DNA of 7,325 nucleotides from Acidobacteriota bacterium (GTDB taxonomy: Bacteria; Acidobacteriota; Thermoanaerobaculia; Gp7-AA8): positions 1 to 7,325 of the forward strand of contig QHVY01000061.1 in assembly GCA_003223695.1 (NCBI GenBank), in the 5' to 3' direction. The notes beneath the pieces are model-generated. The model searched no databases, had not been told where the DNA came from, and saw only the letters and a list, made by a program, of their open reading frames with translations. Positions 1-6,075 of this stretch are shown one piece after another. Positions within the stretch are counted from its first letter, which is position 1, and each line of letters opens with the position of its first letter. The position numbers and the translations under genes are program-made.

Positions 1-1076
1 GCATCTTCGTGACCTCGCCGGCTGTGTCGGTGATCGAAGAGGTCGCGCGCGAATGGCTCCTCGATCTTTTCGACTTGCCGCGAACGGCGAGCGTCGGATT
101 CGTGACCGGCGGCCAGATGGCCAACTTCACTGCGCTCGCCGCGGCACGTGATGCCGTGTTGCGCCGCGCCGGATACAACGTCGAGGAGCAGGGCATGATC
201 GGCGCGCCGGCGGTCAACATGGTCATTGGTGCCGAAGCGCACATCACCATCTACTCATCGCTCCGGCTCCTAGGATTCGGCACACGCACGCTGCACATCG
301 TCGACACGGACGAACAGGGGAGAATTCGCGCGGACGCTTTGCGCCGGACGTTGAGCGATTTGAGCGGACCGACCATCGTCTGCGCGCAAGCAGGCAATGT
401 GAATACCGGTTCGGTCGATCCGCTCCGCGAACTCGGTGAAATCACGCGCGATCGGAGCGCATGGCTGCACATCGATGGCGCGTTCGGATTGTGGGGACGC
501 GCCAGCCGCGATCGCCGGCCGCTGCTCGATGGCGCGGAGCTCGCCGATTCGTGGGCGACCGACGCGCACAAGTGGCTGAACGTGCCGTACGACAACGGCA
601 TCGTGATCGTGCGCGATTCCGCAGCGCATCGCGCGTCGATGACCCTCAGCGCCGAATATCTGGAGCAGACTGCCGGCGCGGAGCGCGATCCATTCGATTG
701 GGTTCCCGAGTTCTCGCGCCGAGGACGCGGAATCACCGTCTACGCTGCGCTTCGACATCTCGGTCGCGCCGGAGTCGAGTCGCTCGTGGACCGACTCTGC
801 GCGCGTGCCCGTCAGATGGCCGATCTGCTTCGTCGTGAGCCGAAGGCACGCGTTCTCAATGATGTCGTACTCAATCAGGTCCTGGTTCGCTTCGGTGATG
901 ACGACGAGATGACGCGGCGCGTCATCACCCGCGCGCAGCAGGATGGAACGTGCTGGATGGCGGGAACGACGTGGCACGGCATGGCCGCGATGCGCATCTC
1001 GGTCTCGAACTGGGCGACCAGCGAGAAGGATGTCGAGCGCTCGGCGGAGGCGATCATTCGCGCGGTGGGATCGTGA
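1..1076 (+). CDS. PLP-dependent amino-acid decarboxylase (aromatic-L-amino-acid/glutamate decarboxylase family, COG0076), 5' end outside window
   Basis: A fold-type I PLP enzyme expected to decarboxylate an amino acid to its amine in the cytoplasm; the substrate cannot be told from the sequence. The frame is open to the left edge (first whole codon at 3), so the GTG at 9 is only the first possible start inside the window and probably not the real one. Numbering from that GTG, the visible 355 residues show the phosphate-binding loop VTGGQMANFTALAAAR (32-47), the His that stacks on the PLP ring in GAEAH (His78), the HIDGAFG motif with the Asp that pairs with the pyridine nitrogen (Asp156), and the PLP-lysine motif TDAHKWLNVPYDNG with Lys188. 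Family members are usually about 450-480 residues, so roughly 100 N-terminal residues lie outside. The stop overlaps the GTG of the next gene (GTGA), suggesting translational coupling. The fold and class are clear; calling it DDC, GAD or TDC would be a guess. Confidence 0.93.
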   Translation, partial: IFVTSPAVSVIEEVAREWLLDLFDLPRTASVGFVTGGQMANFTALAAARDAVLRRAGYNVEEQGMIGAPAVNMVIGAEAHITIYSSLRLLGFGTRTLHIVDTDEQGRIRADALRRTLSDLSGPTIVCAQAGNVNTGSVDPLRELGEITRDRSAWLHIDGAFGLWGRASRDRRPLLDGAELADSWATDAHKWLNVPYDNGIVIVRDSAAHRASMTLSAEYLEQTAGAERDPFDWVPEFSRRGRGITVYAALRHLGRAGVESLVDRLCARARQMADLLRREPKARVLNDVVLNQVLVRFGDDDEMTRRVITRAQQDGTCWMAGTTWHGMAAMRISVSNWATSEKDVERSAEAIIRAVGS

Positions 1077-1842
1077 AGAAGTGGTTCACGCCGGCGCTCG
1101 TTGCGACGGCGTTCGCGGCGATTGTGATCGCCGAGCGAAAACGGCCGCTGCGCCGCCGAGTGGAACCCGAATCTCTTCGCCTCCGACGCAATGTCGCAAT
1201 GGGCGGACTGACTGCAGTGATCACAGCCGCGCTGCAGAAGCCACTCGTCGATCCCGTGCTGCGGCGGACGACCGAGCGGCGCCTCGGTCTCCTCAATATC
1301 TCGTTGCCGGCGTTTTGCTGCTCGATTACACGCTGTGGTGGTGGCACTGGCTGAATCACGTGGCGCCGCCGCTCTGGCGCTTTCATCTCGTGCATCACAT
1401 CGATCGCGATCTCGACGCATCGACGGCGCTGCGTTTTCATTTCGGCGAGATGGCGCTCGCCGCGTTTTTCCGCGCCGCGCAGGTCCGATTTCTCGGTGTC
1501 GATGCCGAAGCGCTGGCGTGGTGGCAACGAATGCTGCTCGTGTCGATTCTTTTTCACCACTCGAACATCGAATTGACTTCTGACGCCGACGCGCAACTCG
1601 TTCGATTCATTGTCACGCCGCGCATGCACGGCATCCATCATTCCGATCGCGAAGAAGAGACGCAGAGCAACTGGTCAAGTCTCTTCACATGCTGGGACAT
1701 GTTGCACCGCACGTTTGTGTACGGTGTGCCGCAGGAGTCGATCACAATCGGCGTGCCCGCATGGAAAGAACCACTGACGACCGGAAAACTACTGGCGATT
1801 CCTTTTGAGGGGCAGCGCGACGACTGGCTAGGCAACGCGTAG
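1073..1842 (+). pseudogene. Fatty-acid hydroxylase / sterol desaturase family membrane protein, interrupted by a one-base frameshift
   Basis: A di-iron membrane oxygenase family protein (hydroxylase or desaturase on a lipid substrate that is not identifiable here). The start is GTG 1073, overlapping the previous stop in a GTGA. The N-terminal part, beginning VKKWFTPALVATAFAAIVIAE and including a first hydrophobic segment, reads in frame 2 until about 1300. From about 1291 the homologous sequence continues in frame 1 (LVAGVLLLDYTLWWWHW) to the TAG at 1840. The histidine clusters of the family all lie after the shift: HWLNH (1345-1359), HLVHH (1384-1398), FHHSNIE (about 1552-1572) and HGIHH (1627-1641). 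Moving from frame 2 to frame 1 fits loss of one base between about 1292 and 1305. Without the shift, frame 2 ends at 1354. It may be a sequencing or assembly error in an intact gene of about 256 residues, or a real mutation. A shorter product starting at TTG 1315 would keep all His motifs but lose the N-terminal membrane segment. The last 15 bases overlap the convergent LysE-type gene. Confidence 0.85.
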
Positions 1843-2445
1843 CCGCATCGCCGTTCGAATCGCGAACGCGAGCATGAGCAAGCCGGTCAGAAACTGTGTT
1901 GCGATTCCCCACCACGGGCTCTGAAGGCGCTTGCCGAGGCGCCCGGCGGTGGTTGAGAGGAAGAGGCCCCATGTCGCGGCGCCGACGACAACCGCCGCCA
2001 CGAAGAGCAGTGACGTTGCGAAGCTCCGAGTGAAACCTTGAGTCTGTCCGACCACGGCAATCCAGAACGCAATGCTCCACGGGCTCGTGAGCGCGAGCGT
2101 GAGGCCGACGAGGAAACTGGAGCCTGAACGACTCCTTGCGATGCTGTGCGCCTGATGCCGGCACTCTCGCCAGGCACCGCGGAAGAAAATCAGCGCAAGA
2201 AAGATGAGCAGCACGACGCTGAGCACTCCGAGATAGAGCTGAACGCGCGGGCCGCGAAGGCGGTCTGCTGCCAGACTCGCGAGCACCGCCCAGGTCGCGT
2301 CACCGGCGCAGCCGCCGATGACCACGAGATAGGCCGCCCAGAATCCGCGGGTGAGACCGCGACGAATGGCCTCCGCGTTGATCGGCCCCGGCGGCCAGGC
2401 GACGGACCAACCGAGGAGGAATCCGGTTAGAAACGTGCGAGCCAT
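1828..2445 (-). CDS. LysE/RhtB-family amino-acid exporter
   Basis: A 205-residue integral inner-membrane protein of the LysE/RhtB/CadD type, which exports amino acids or related small molecules. The size fits the family (about 190-230 residues). The N-terminal helix carries the family's Pro-Gly-Pro signature in AWPPGPINAEAIRRGL (about 16-31). About six hydrophobic segments are visible, near residues 4-20, 35-58, 69-89, 111-133, 141-164 and 178-199, with a basic loop (about 90-108) between the third and fourth. The start is ATG 2445, inside the end of the FMN reductase gene; the two overlap by 19 bases, so this gene is probably translated by coupling from the same mRNA. The 3' end overlaps the convergent hydroxylase gene by 15 bases. 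Control by the nearby MocR-type regulator is inferred from position, and the transported substrate is unknown. Confidence 0.9.
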   Translation of the reverse strand: MARTFLTGFLLGWSVAWPPGPINAEAIRRGLTRGFWAAYLVVIGGCAGDATWAVLASLAADRLRGPRVQLYLGVLSVVLLIFLALIFFRGAWRECRHQAHSIARSRSGSSFLVGLTLALTSPWSIAFWIAVVGQTQGFTRSFATSLLFVAAVVVGAATWGLFLSTTAGRLGKRLQSPWWGIATQFLTGLLMLAFAIRTAMRLRVA

Positions 2446-2966
2446 ATGCTGAATGCGGCGAGAACATTCGAGAGCTGCGTTCGATACGCGTCGTCGACCA
2501 GCTCACCGCTCGAGTCGAATGCTGCCGACGCTTGTTGGATAAACAATGATGGAGCGGGCATGACGCGCGATTCCGTCGCGGCGAGGACCTGCCGGAGTGC
2601 AGCCTGCGCAAGGCGCGTTGCACCACGCCCCGGCGTGACGCCGATGATCGCGACCGGTTTGCCGATCAACACTTCCTCGGGAAGCGGCCGCGATAACCAA
2701 TCGATCGCGTTTTTCAGCACTCCAGGGATGGACCAGTTGTATTCCGGCGTCGCGATGAGGAGGCCATCGGCGGCGGCGACTGCTGTCCGCAGATGATGCA
2801 CAGCGTCGGCGGCAGCGAGATCTTCGTTGAACAATGGCACGAGCTCCAGATCATCGTAAATAGAGATTTGCATAGCCTGCGGGGCTACTCGACACCCAGC
2901 GCGAAGGAGCGATTTGTTGTACGAATCCCGCCGGAGACTGCCGGCAATCGCCAGGACGCGCTGCAT
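2427..2966 (-). CDS. NADPH-dependent FMN reductase (flavodoxin-like NAD(P)H:quinone/flavin oxidoreductase)
   Basis: A small cytoplasmic flavoprotein of the NADPH-dependent FMN reductase family (ArsH/YieF/SsuE-like fold) that uses NAD(P)H to reduce flavin, quinone or similar acceptors. From ATG 2966 it has 179 residues, normal for the family. The FMN-phosphate loop is GSLRRDSYN (9-17), and the second flavin-binding signature is PEYNWSIPGVLKNAIDWLSR (74-93), both close to consensus. An in-frame TTG two codons upstream (2972) would add two residues; the ATG is preferred, and no good Shine-Dalgarno precedes either. It is the first gene of a unit with the LysE-type exporter (19-base overlap) and is divergent from the MocR regulator, which likely controls it. 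The real acceptor is unknown; the sequence supports the family, not a specific quinone, azo or chromate substrate. Confidence 0.92.
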   Translation of the reverse strand: MQRVLAIAGSLRRDSYNKSLLRAGCRVAPQAMQISIYDDLELVPLFNEDLAAADAVHHLRTAVAAADGLLIATPEYNWSIPGVLKNAIDWLSRPLPEEVLIGKPVAIIGVTPGRGATRLAQAALRQVLAATESRVMPAPSLFIQQASAAFDSSGELVDDAYRTQLSNVLAAFSIWLARF

Positions 2967-2985
2967 GGACAAATGATCGGTTCAT

Positions 2986-3016
2986 ACTGGAGCATACAAA
3001 AGATCCAGTTATGCTC
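2986..3016. promoter_or_regulatory. Candidate MocR operator with overlapping divergent promoters
   Basis: The 66-base spacer between the divergent FMN reductase and MocR genes contains two nested perfect inverted repeats. GAGCATA (2990-2996) pairs with TATGCTC (3010-3016) across 13 bases, and ACTGGA (2986-2991) pairs with TCCAGT (3004-3009). The repeats place a -10-like TATGCT on the + strand (3010-3015) toward the regulator and on the - strand (2996-2991) toward the reductase. On the - strand a weak -35-like TTAGAG (3020-3015) sits 17 bases upstream. A third CTGG-type box, AGACCAG (3026-3032), abuts the regulator start codon. MocR proteins commonly bind repeats in the spacer shared with a divergent target gene. 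The repeats are seen directly; the operator and promoter roles are inferred. Confidence 0.5.
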
Positions 3017-3032
3017 TAATTGAATAGACCAG

Positions 3033-4511
3033 ATGGCTCGCTGGGACCTGGCACTGGAGCTCGACCGGCGCAGCGATGTACCGCTGTACCGGCAGATCGC
3101 GCAGGCTGTCACGAACGACATCCGCCGCGGGCGGCTGCGTCCCAGCGACGCGTTGCCCGGCACGCGCACGCTTGCGCGAATTCTAGGCGTCCAGCGTCTC
3201 ACGGTGCTCGCCGCGTACGACGAACTGTTGGCCGAAGGATGGATCGCGACCCGTCCGGCGCGCGGCACAATGGTTTCTCCCGAGCTGCCGGAGCTCAGCT
3301 CGCGCGCGCCCACACACGAGGGAGTTCCGGCGCGAGCTGGATTCGATGTGCCGCCATCTCCGCCTGGTGAGTTGCCCTACAACGTGCCCGCGGGCGCATT
3401 GCTGTTCGCGCCGAACCGCCCCGACGTTCGACTCGCGCCGGCCGAGCTGATTGGCCGCGCGTATCGACGCGCGCTTCGCAGTGCGCCGGCCACTCTGCTC
3501 GGTTACGGCAGACCGCAGGGACATGAACGGCTGCGAGAGGCGATCGCGAAAATGCTTGCTTCGACTCGCGCAATCGCGGCGAGCGCAGACGATATCTGCA
3601 TCACCCGCGGCAGCCAGATGGCAACGGCGCTTCTTGCCCGTGCGCTCATCCGGCCGGGAGACATCATTGCCGTCGAAGAGCTGACCTATCGCCCGGCACT
3701 GGAAACGTTTCGCGTGATGGGCGCGCGGATCGTTGCCATTCCTCTCGACGCGGAAGGGGTGAAGATCGAGCCGATTGCGCAACTCGCGAAACTCGGGAAT
3801 CTTCGCGCCATTCACGTCACGCCGCATCATCAGTTCCCGACGACAGTGACACTCTCAGCGGCGAGACGTCTTCGCTTACTCGACCTCGCGCGCACGCATC
3901 GCTTCGCAATCTTCGAAGAGGATTACGATCACGAATTTCATTATGACGAACCGCCGGTGCTGCCGCTCGCAAGCGCAGATCGCTGGGGTGTTGTCGCCTA
4001 CATCGGAACGCTTTCCAAGGTTGTGGCGCCTGCGCTTCGTGTCGGGTATGTGGTCGCACCGCGCCTGCTTCTGCGCGCGGTAATCGCGCACCGCCTGCAC
4101 ATCGATGTACAAGGCGATCGCGTTCTCGAATTCGCACTCGCGGAGCTGATGGAGCAGGGTGAAATTCAGCGCGCCGTTCGACGCGCGCGGCGCGAGTATC
4201 GTGCCCGTCGCGACATCCTCGCGCAGTCGCTGCGCCGCACATTTGGTGACTCGCTGACGTTTGAGGTACCCGCCGGCGGAATTGCGTTGTGGGTCAGATC
4301 CGATGACGCGATCGATATCGATGACTGGGCGGATGAGGCGCGACGGTGCGGCGCCGTGATCGCCACCGCCCCCACGTTCGCCGCGAACGGCAGATCGCGT
4401 CCGTTTGCCCGCCTCGGATTTGCCGCTCTCGATCGAGCGGAGATTCTCGAGGGCGTGCGACGGCTGGCGATGGCTCGACGGCGACTATTACGAGCGCCCC
4501 GTACCGATTAG
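3033..4511 (+). CDS. MocR/PdxR-type transcriptional regulator (GntR winged helix fused to aminotransferase-like PLP domain)
   Basis: A 492-residue cytoplasmic DNA-binding regulator that senses its ligand through a PLP-bound domain. Residues about 10-80 form a GntR winged helix (PLYRQIAQAVTNDIRRG, LPGTRTLARILGVQRLTV, GTMV). A linker follows (about 85-120), then a fold-type I aminotransferase domain to the end. That domain shows YGRPQGHERLREAIA, ITRGSQMA, VTPHHQFPTTVTLS, the acidic FEEDYDHEFHYD motif (Asp297 in its core), the PLP-lysine motif GTLSKVVAPALRVGY with Lys329, and RLGFA with Arg460, the likely carboxylate-binding Arg. Length matches GabR/PdxR-like proteins. The usual EDDYD is EEDYD here. 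The start is ATG 3033, with no clear Shine-Dalgarno. It is divergent from the FMN reductase/LysE-type unit, the probable target along with itself. Subtype (PdxR, GabR, TauR and so on) cannot be assigned: no pdxS/pdxT, GABA or taurine genes are nearby. The 3' end overlaps the convergent receiver gene by 24 bases. Confidence 0.95.
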   Translation: MARWDLALELDRRSDVPLYRQIAQAVTNDIRRGRLRPSDALPGTRTLARILGVQRLTVLAAYDELLAEGWIATRPARGTMVSPELPELSSRAPTHEGVPARAGFDVPPSPPGELPYNVPAGALLFAPNRPDVRLAPAELIGRAYRRALRSAPATLLGYGRPQGHERLREAIAKMLASTRAIAASADDICITRGSQMATALLARALIRPGDIIAVEELTYRPALETFRVMGARIVAIPLDAEGVKIEPIAQLAKLGNLRAIHVTPHHQFPTTVTLSAARRLRLLDLARTHRFAIFEEDYDHEFHYDEPPVLPLASADRWGVVAYIGTLSKVVAPALRVGYVVAPRLLLRAVIAHRLHIDVQGDRVLEFALAELMEQGEIQRAVRRARREYRARRDILAQSLRRTFGDSLTFEVPAGGIALWVRSDDAIDIDDWADEARRCGAVIATAPTFAANGRSRPFARLGFAALDRAEILEGVRRLAMARRRLLRAPRTD

Positions 4512-4856
4512 CGCCGCGGCAATGTCGTCGACTTCATCCGTCCTGTCGATGACCCGGAGATGCTCGCTCGTGCGGTGGCGCACAGCCGCCGGGTCGGCGC
4601 TGGTCATCAGCACGACGTTTGTCAGATCTTCGCCGTTTTCCTGCCGCAGGAACGTAATCACGCCGTAGCCGCTGTGGCGCGGCAGATCGGTATCGATCAC
4701 GATCGCCGCGTACTCTTCGCTGCGAAGTTTTTCGATCGCTTCCCAGCCGTCCGTTGCCACATCGGCGCGCATGTTGAGGCGCTCTCCGGCCTTTTCGATG
4801 GCCGCGGCGATCAGTGGATTGTCTTCGACGATCAGAAGTCTTTCTTCGCGGCTCAT
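4488..4856 (-). CDS. Stand-alone response-regulator receiver domain, apparently lacking the conserved beta5 Lys
   Basis: A 122-residue CheY-like single receiver domain with no output domain, so it would act by protein contact or as a phosphate sink. The acidic pair Glu11-Asp12 (LLIVEDNP), the phospho-acceptor Asp55 (AIVIDTDLPRHSG) and the switch Thr85 (VVLMTSAD) are present. Where receivers normally have a Lys-Pro after beta5, the sequence reads RVIDRTDEV (about 101-108), with no Lys there. Loss of this Lys usually weakens phosphorylation signalling, so this may be an atypical or pseudo-receiver. It is the last gene of a leftward group, 37 bases after the winged-helix/BTAD/receiver gene, which has an intact receiver. 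The start is ATG 4856 with no clear Shine-Dalgarno; a short inverted repeat lies directly upstream. The 3' end overlaps the MocR gene by 24 bases. Confidence 0.88.
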   Translation of the reverse strand: MSREERLLIVEDNPLIAAAIEKAGERLNMRADVATDGWEAIEKLRSEEYAAIVIDTDLPRHSGYGVITFLRQENGEDLTNVVLMTSADPAAVRHRTSEHLRVIDRTDEVDDIAAALIGTGRS

Positions 4857-4876
4857 AGCGGCAATCTATGGCCGCT
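4857..4876 (-). repeat. Short inverted repeat directly before the stand-alone receiver start codon
   Basis: In the 37-base gap between the two receiver genes, AGCGGC (4857-4862) and GCCGCT (4871-4876) form a perfect GC-only-but-one 6-bp stem with an 8-base loop. In the mRNA this stem ends immediately before the ATG at 4856, where it could hinder ribosome entry or protect the downstream message after processing. It has no T-run, so it is not a typical terminator. Short stems like this also arise by chance in GC-rich DNA. Confidence 0.25.
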
Positions 4877-4893
4877 GATCGGACAAAGCAAGC

Positions 4894-6033
4894 TCAGCGA
4901 TCGAGCTTCAGTACCTTCGCCACCCGCGCAAGAAGTACATTGTTTTTCACCGGCTTGCGAATGAAGTCGGTCGCACCCACTTGGAATGCCTTCAACTCGA
5001 CTTCCTCGCCCGGCAGGCCGGAGATAAAGATCGCCGGGATCTCCAGACCGTTGTCGTGAACAGCCTGCAAAAGACTGTGTCCATCGATGTAGGGAAGGTC
5101 GACATCGAGAAGCATGAGGTCCACTCGTGATCTTCCGATCAACATCAGCGCTTCGGCGCCATCCTTCGCTACCAACACGTTGTAGCCGGCACCTTTCAGC
5201 AGCGCGGTGGTGAGCTCGCGATTGAGAACGTTGTCCTCCACGATCAGCACGTTCTTTCGCGCATCCTCGGCGCTCACACCCTGCGCGCTCGTTTTCGCGC
5301 GGAGCTGCGTGATCTCGCGATGGAGAGCTTTCGTCTCGGCGTCGGGCTCGATGCGCAGCTCGCGTTTGAGCACTTTCGCGGCCGTCTCGTACTGTTGCAG
5401 CGCGTTGACCAGATCGCCGCTCTGCATGTAGAGCCGCATCAGAGTGCGGTGGACAGGCTCCTGAAGAATGTCGATGCGCAGCGAGCGCTGAGCGGTGGCG
5501 ATCGCTTCGTCGATCGCCCCTCTTCGCGATTGCATCTCCAGGAGTTGCATGTGACCGCGCAGGGCCATGCGATGCAGCCGGTCGCGCTCTGCGATCACCC
5601 ACTGGTCGAAACGCTCTTCGTTGATTTGAAAACCGTCGAGCAAATCACCGCGATACAGATGCGACGCTTTCGTCAGCGACTCTTCCGTCCCCGCTGCGAC
5701 GAGCGATTCGAACGCCGCGACGTCGCACGACACCAGCGATTCATCGAGTCCGAGGAGATCGTTTTCCTCGATGAGAATTTTTTCGTCGGGGGAGAGTTGG
5801 CCAAGCTCCTTGCGCAGCGTGGAGAGCGTCTGCCGAAGGCTCTGCCGCGCCTGATCGGGTCCGGTGCTGCTCCAGAGCAGCATCGCGATTTTCTCGCGCG
5901 AAACGCGCTGCGAAGGCTTCACGCCGAGATAAGCGATGAGCGCCTGAGACTTTTTCGCAGAAATCGTGAACAGCGATCCGGACGCGGATCGCATCTGGAG
6001 ATCACCGAGGAGCTCGAGTTGTAGCAGCGCCAT
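4894..6033 (-). CDS. Winged helix + BTAD (SARP-like) protein with C-terminal receiver domain
   Basis: A 379-residue cytoplasmic signalling regulator with three parts. Residues about 1-85 resemble an OmpR/SARP winged helix (LELLGDLQM, KSQALIAYLGV, REKIAMLLWSS, LRQTLSTLRKELG). Residues about 95-245 are a bacterial transcriptional activator domain of TPR-like helices (SLTKASHLYRGDLLDGF, EERFDQWVIAERDRL, LMRLYMQSGDLVNALQQYE). After a polar linker, residues about 260-379 are a receiver with a complete site: Glu266-Asp267, phospho-acceptor Asp310 (LMLLDVDLP), switch Ser338 (FISGLPG; Thr or Ser is normal) and Lys360 (FIRKPV). Receivers usually come first in response regulators, so the C-terminal position is unusual. 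The start is ATG 6033 with a weak ribosome site. It lies 42 bases after the patatin gene and 37 bases before the stand-alone receiver, probably in one operon. No histidine kinase is in view. Target promoters are unknown. Confidence 0.92.
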   Translation of the reverse strand: MALLQLELLGDLQMRSASGSLFTISAKKSQALIAYLGVKPSQRVSREKIAMLLWSSTGPDQARQSLRQTLSTLRKELGQLSPDEKILIEENDLLGLDESLVSCDVAAFESLVAAGTEESLTKASHLYRGDLLDGFQINEERFDQWVIAERDRLHRMALRGHMQLLEMQSRRGAIDEAIATAQRSLRIDILQEPVHRTLMRLYMQSGDLVNALQQYETAAKVLKRELRIEPDAETKALHREITQLRAKTSAQGVSAEDARKNVLIVEDNVLNRELTTALLKGAGYNVLVAKDGAEALMLIGRSRVDLMLLDVDLPYIDGHSLLQAVHDNGLEIPAIFISGLPGEEVELKAFQVGATDFIRKPVKNNVLLARVAKVLKLDR

Positions 6034-6054
6034 TGGACGTCGTGTTGGACACGA
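6033..6054 (-). repeat. Repeats over the start of the winged-helix/BTAD/receiver gene
   Basis: TTGGAC occurs twice, 12 bases apart (6033-6038 and 6045-6050), the first touching the start codon. Overlapping them, TCGTGT (6040-6045) and ACACGA (6049-6054) form a 6-bp inverted repeat with a 3-base loop. A little further upstream on the coding strand, GATAAT appears twice and resembles a -10 box, but no convincing -35 was found. These could be an autoregulatory site or a translation-limiting hairpin; they may equally be chance. Confidence 0.25.
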
Positions 6055-6075
6055 TTATCCGTATTATCGCAAAGT

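Noticed and set aside
270..977. A 235-residue open frame on the - strand opposite the decarboxylase
   Set aside because: No recognisable domain, and it lies wholly opposite conserved decarboxylase sequence.
1285..1320. Programmed -1 ribosomal frameshifting in the hydroxylase gene
   Set aside because: No slippery heptamer of the X-XXY-YYZ type is visible at the switch and no stable downstream structure is evident; a lost base explains it more simply.
943..1842. A single 299-residue open frame covering the whole hydroxylase region
   Set aside because: Its first 110 or so residues are Arg-rich shadow sequence overlapping the decarboxylase; family-like sequence begins only at about 1300, and the matching N-terminal part lies in the other frame.
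4890..4908. Inverted repeat AAGCTC/GAGCTT at the stop codon of the winged-helix/BTAD/receiver gene as a terminator
   Set aside because: The stem is only 6 bp, has no T-run and lies mostly in coding sequence, so it does not qualify as an intrinsic terminator.
4853..5602. A 249-residue open frame on the - strand inside the winged-helix/BTAD/receiver gene
   Set aside because: Low-complexity Arg/Ala/His/Ser-rich translation with no recognisable domain; it is an out-of-frame shadow of the real gene, which has clear domain motifs.
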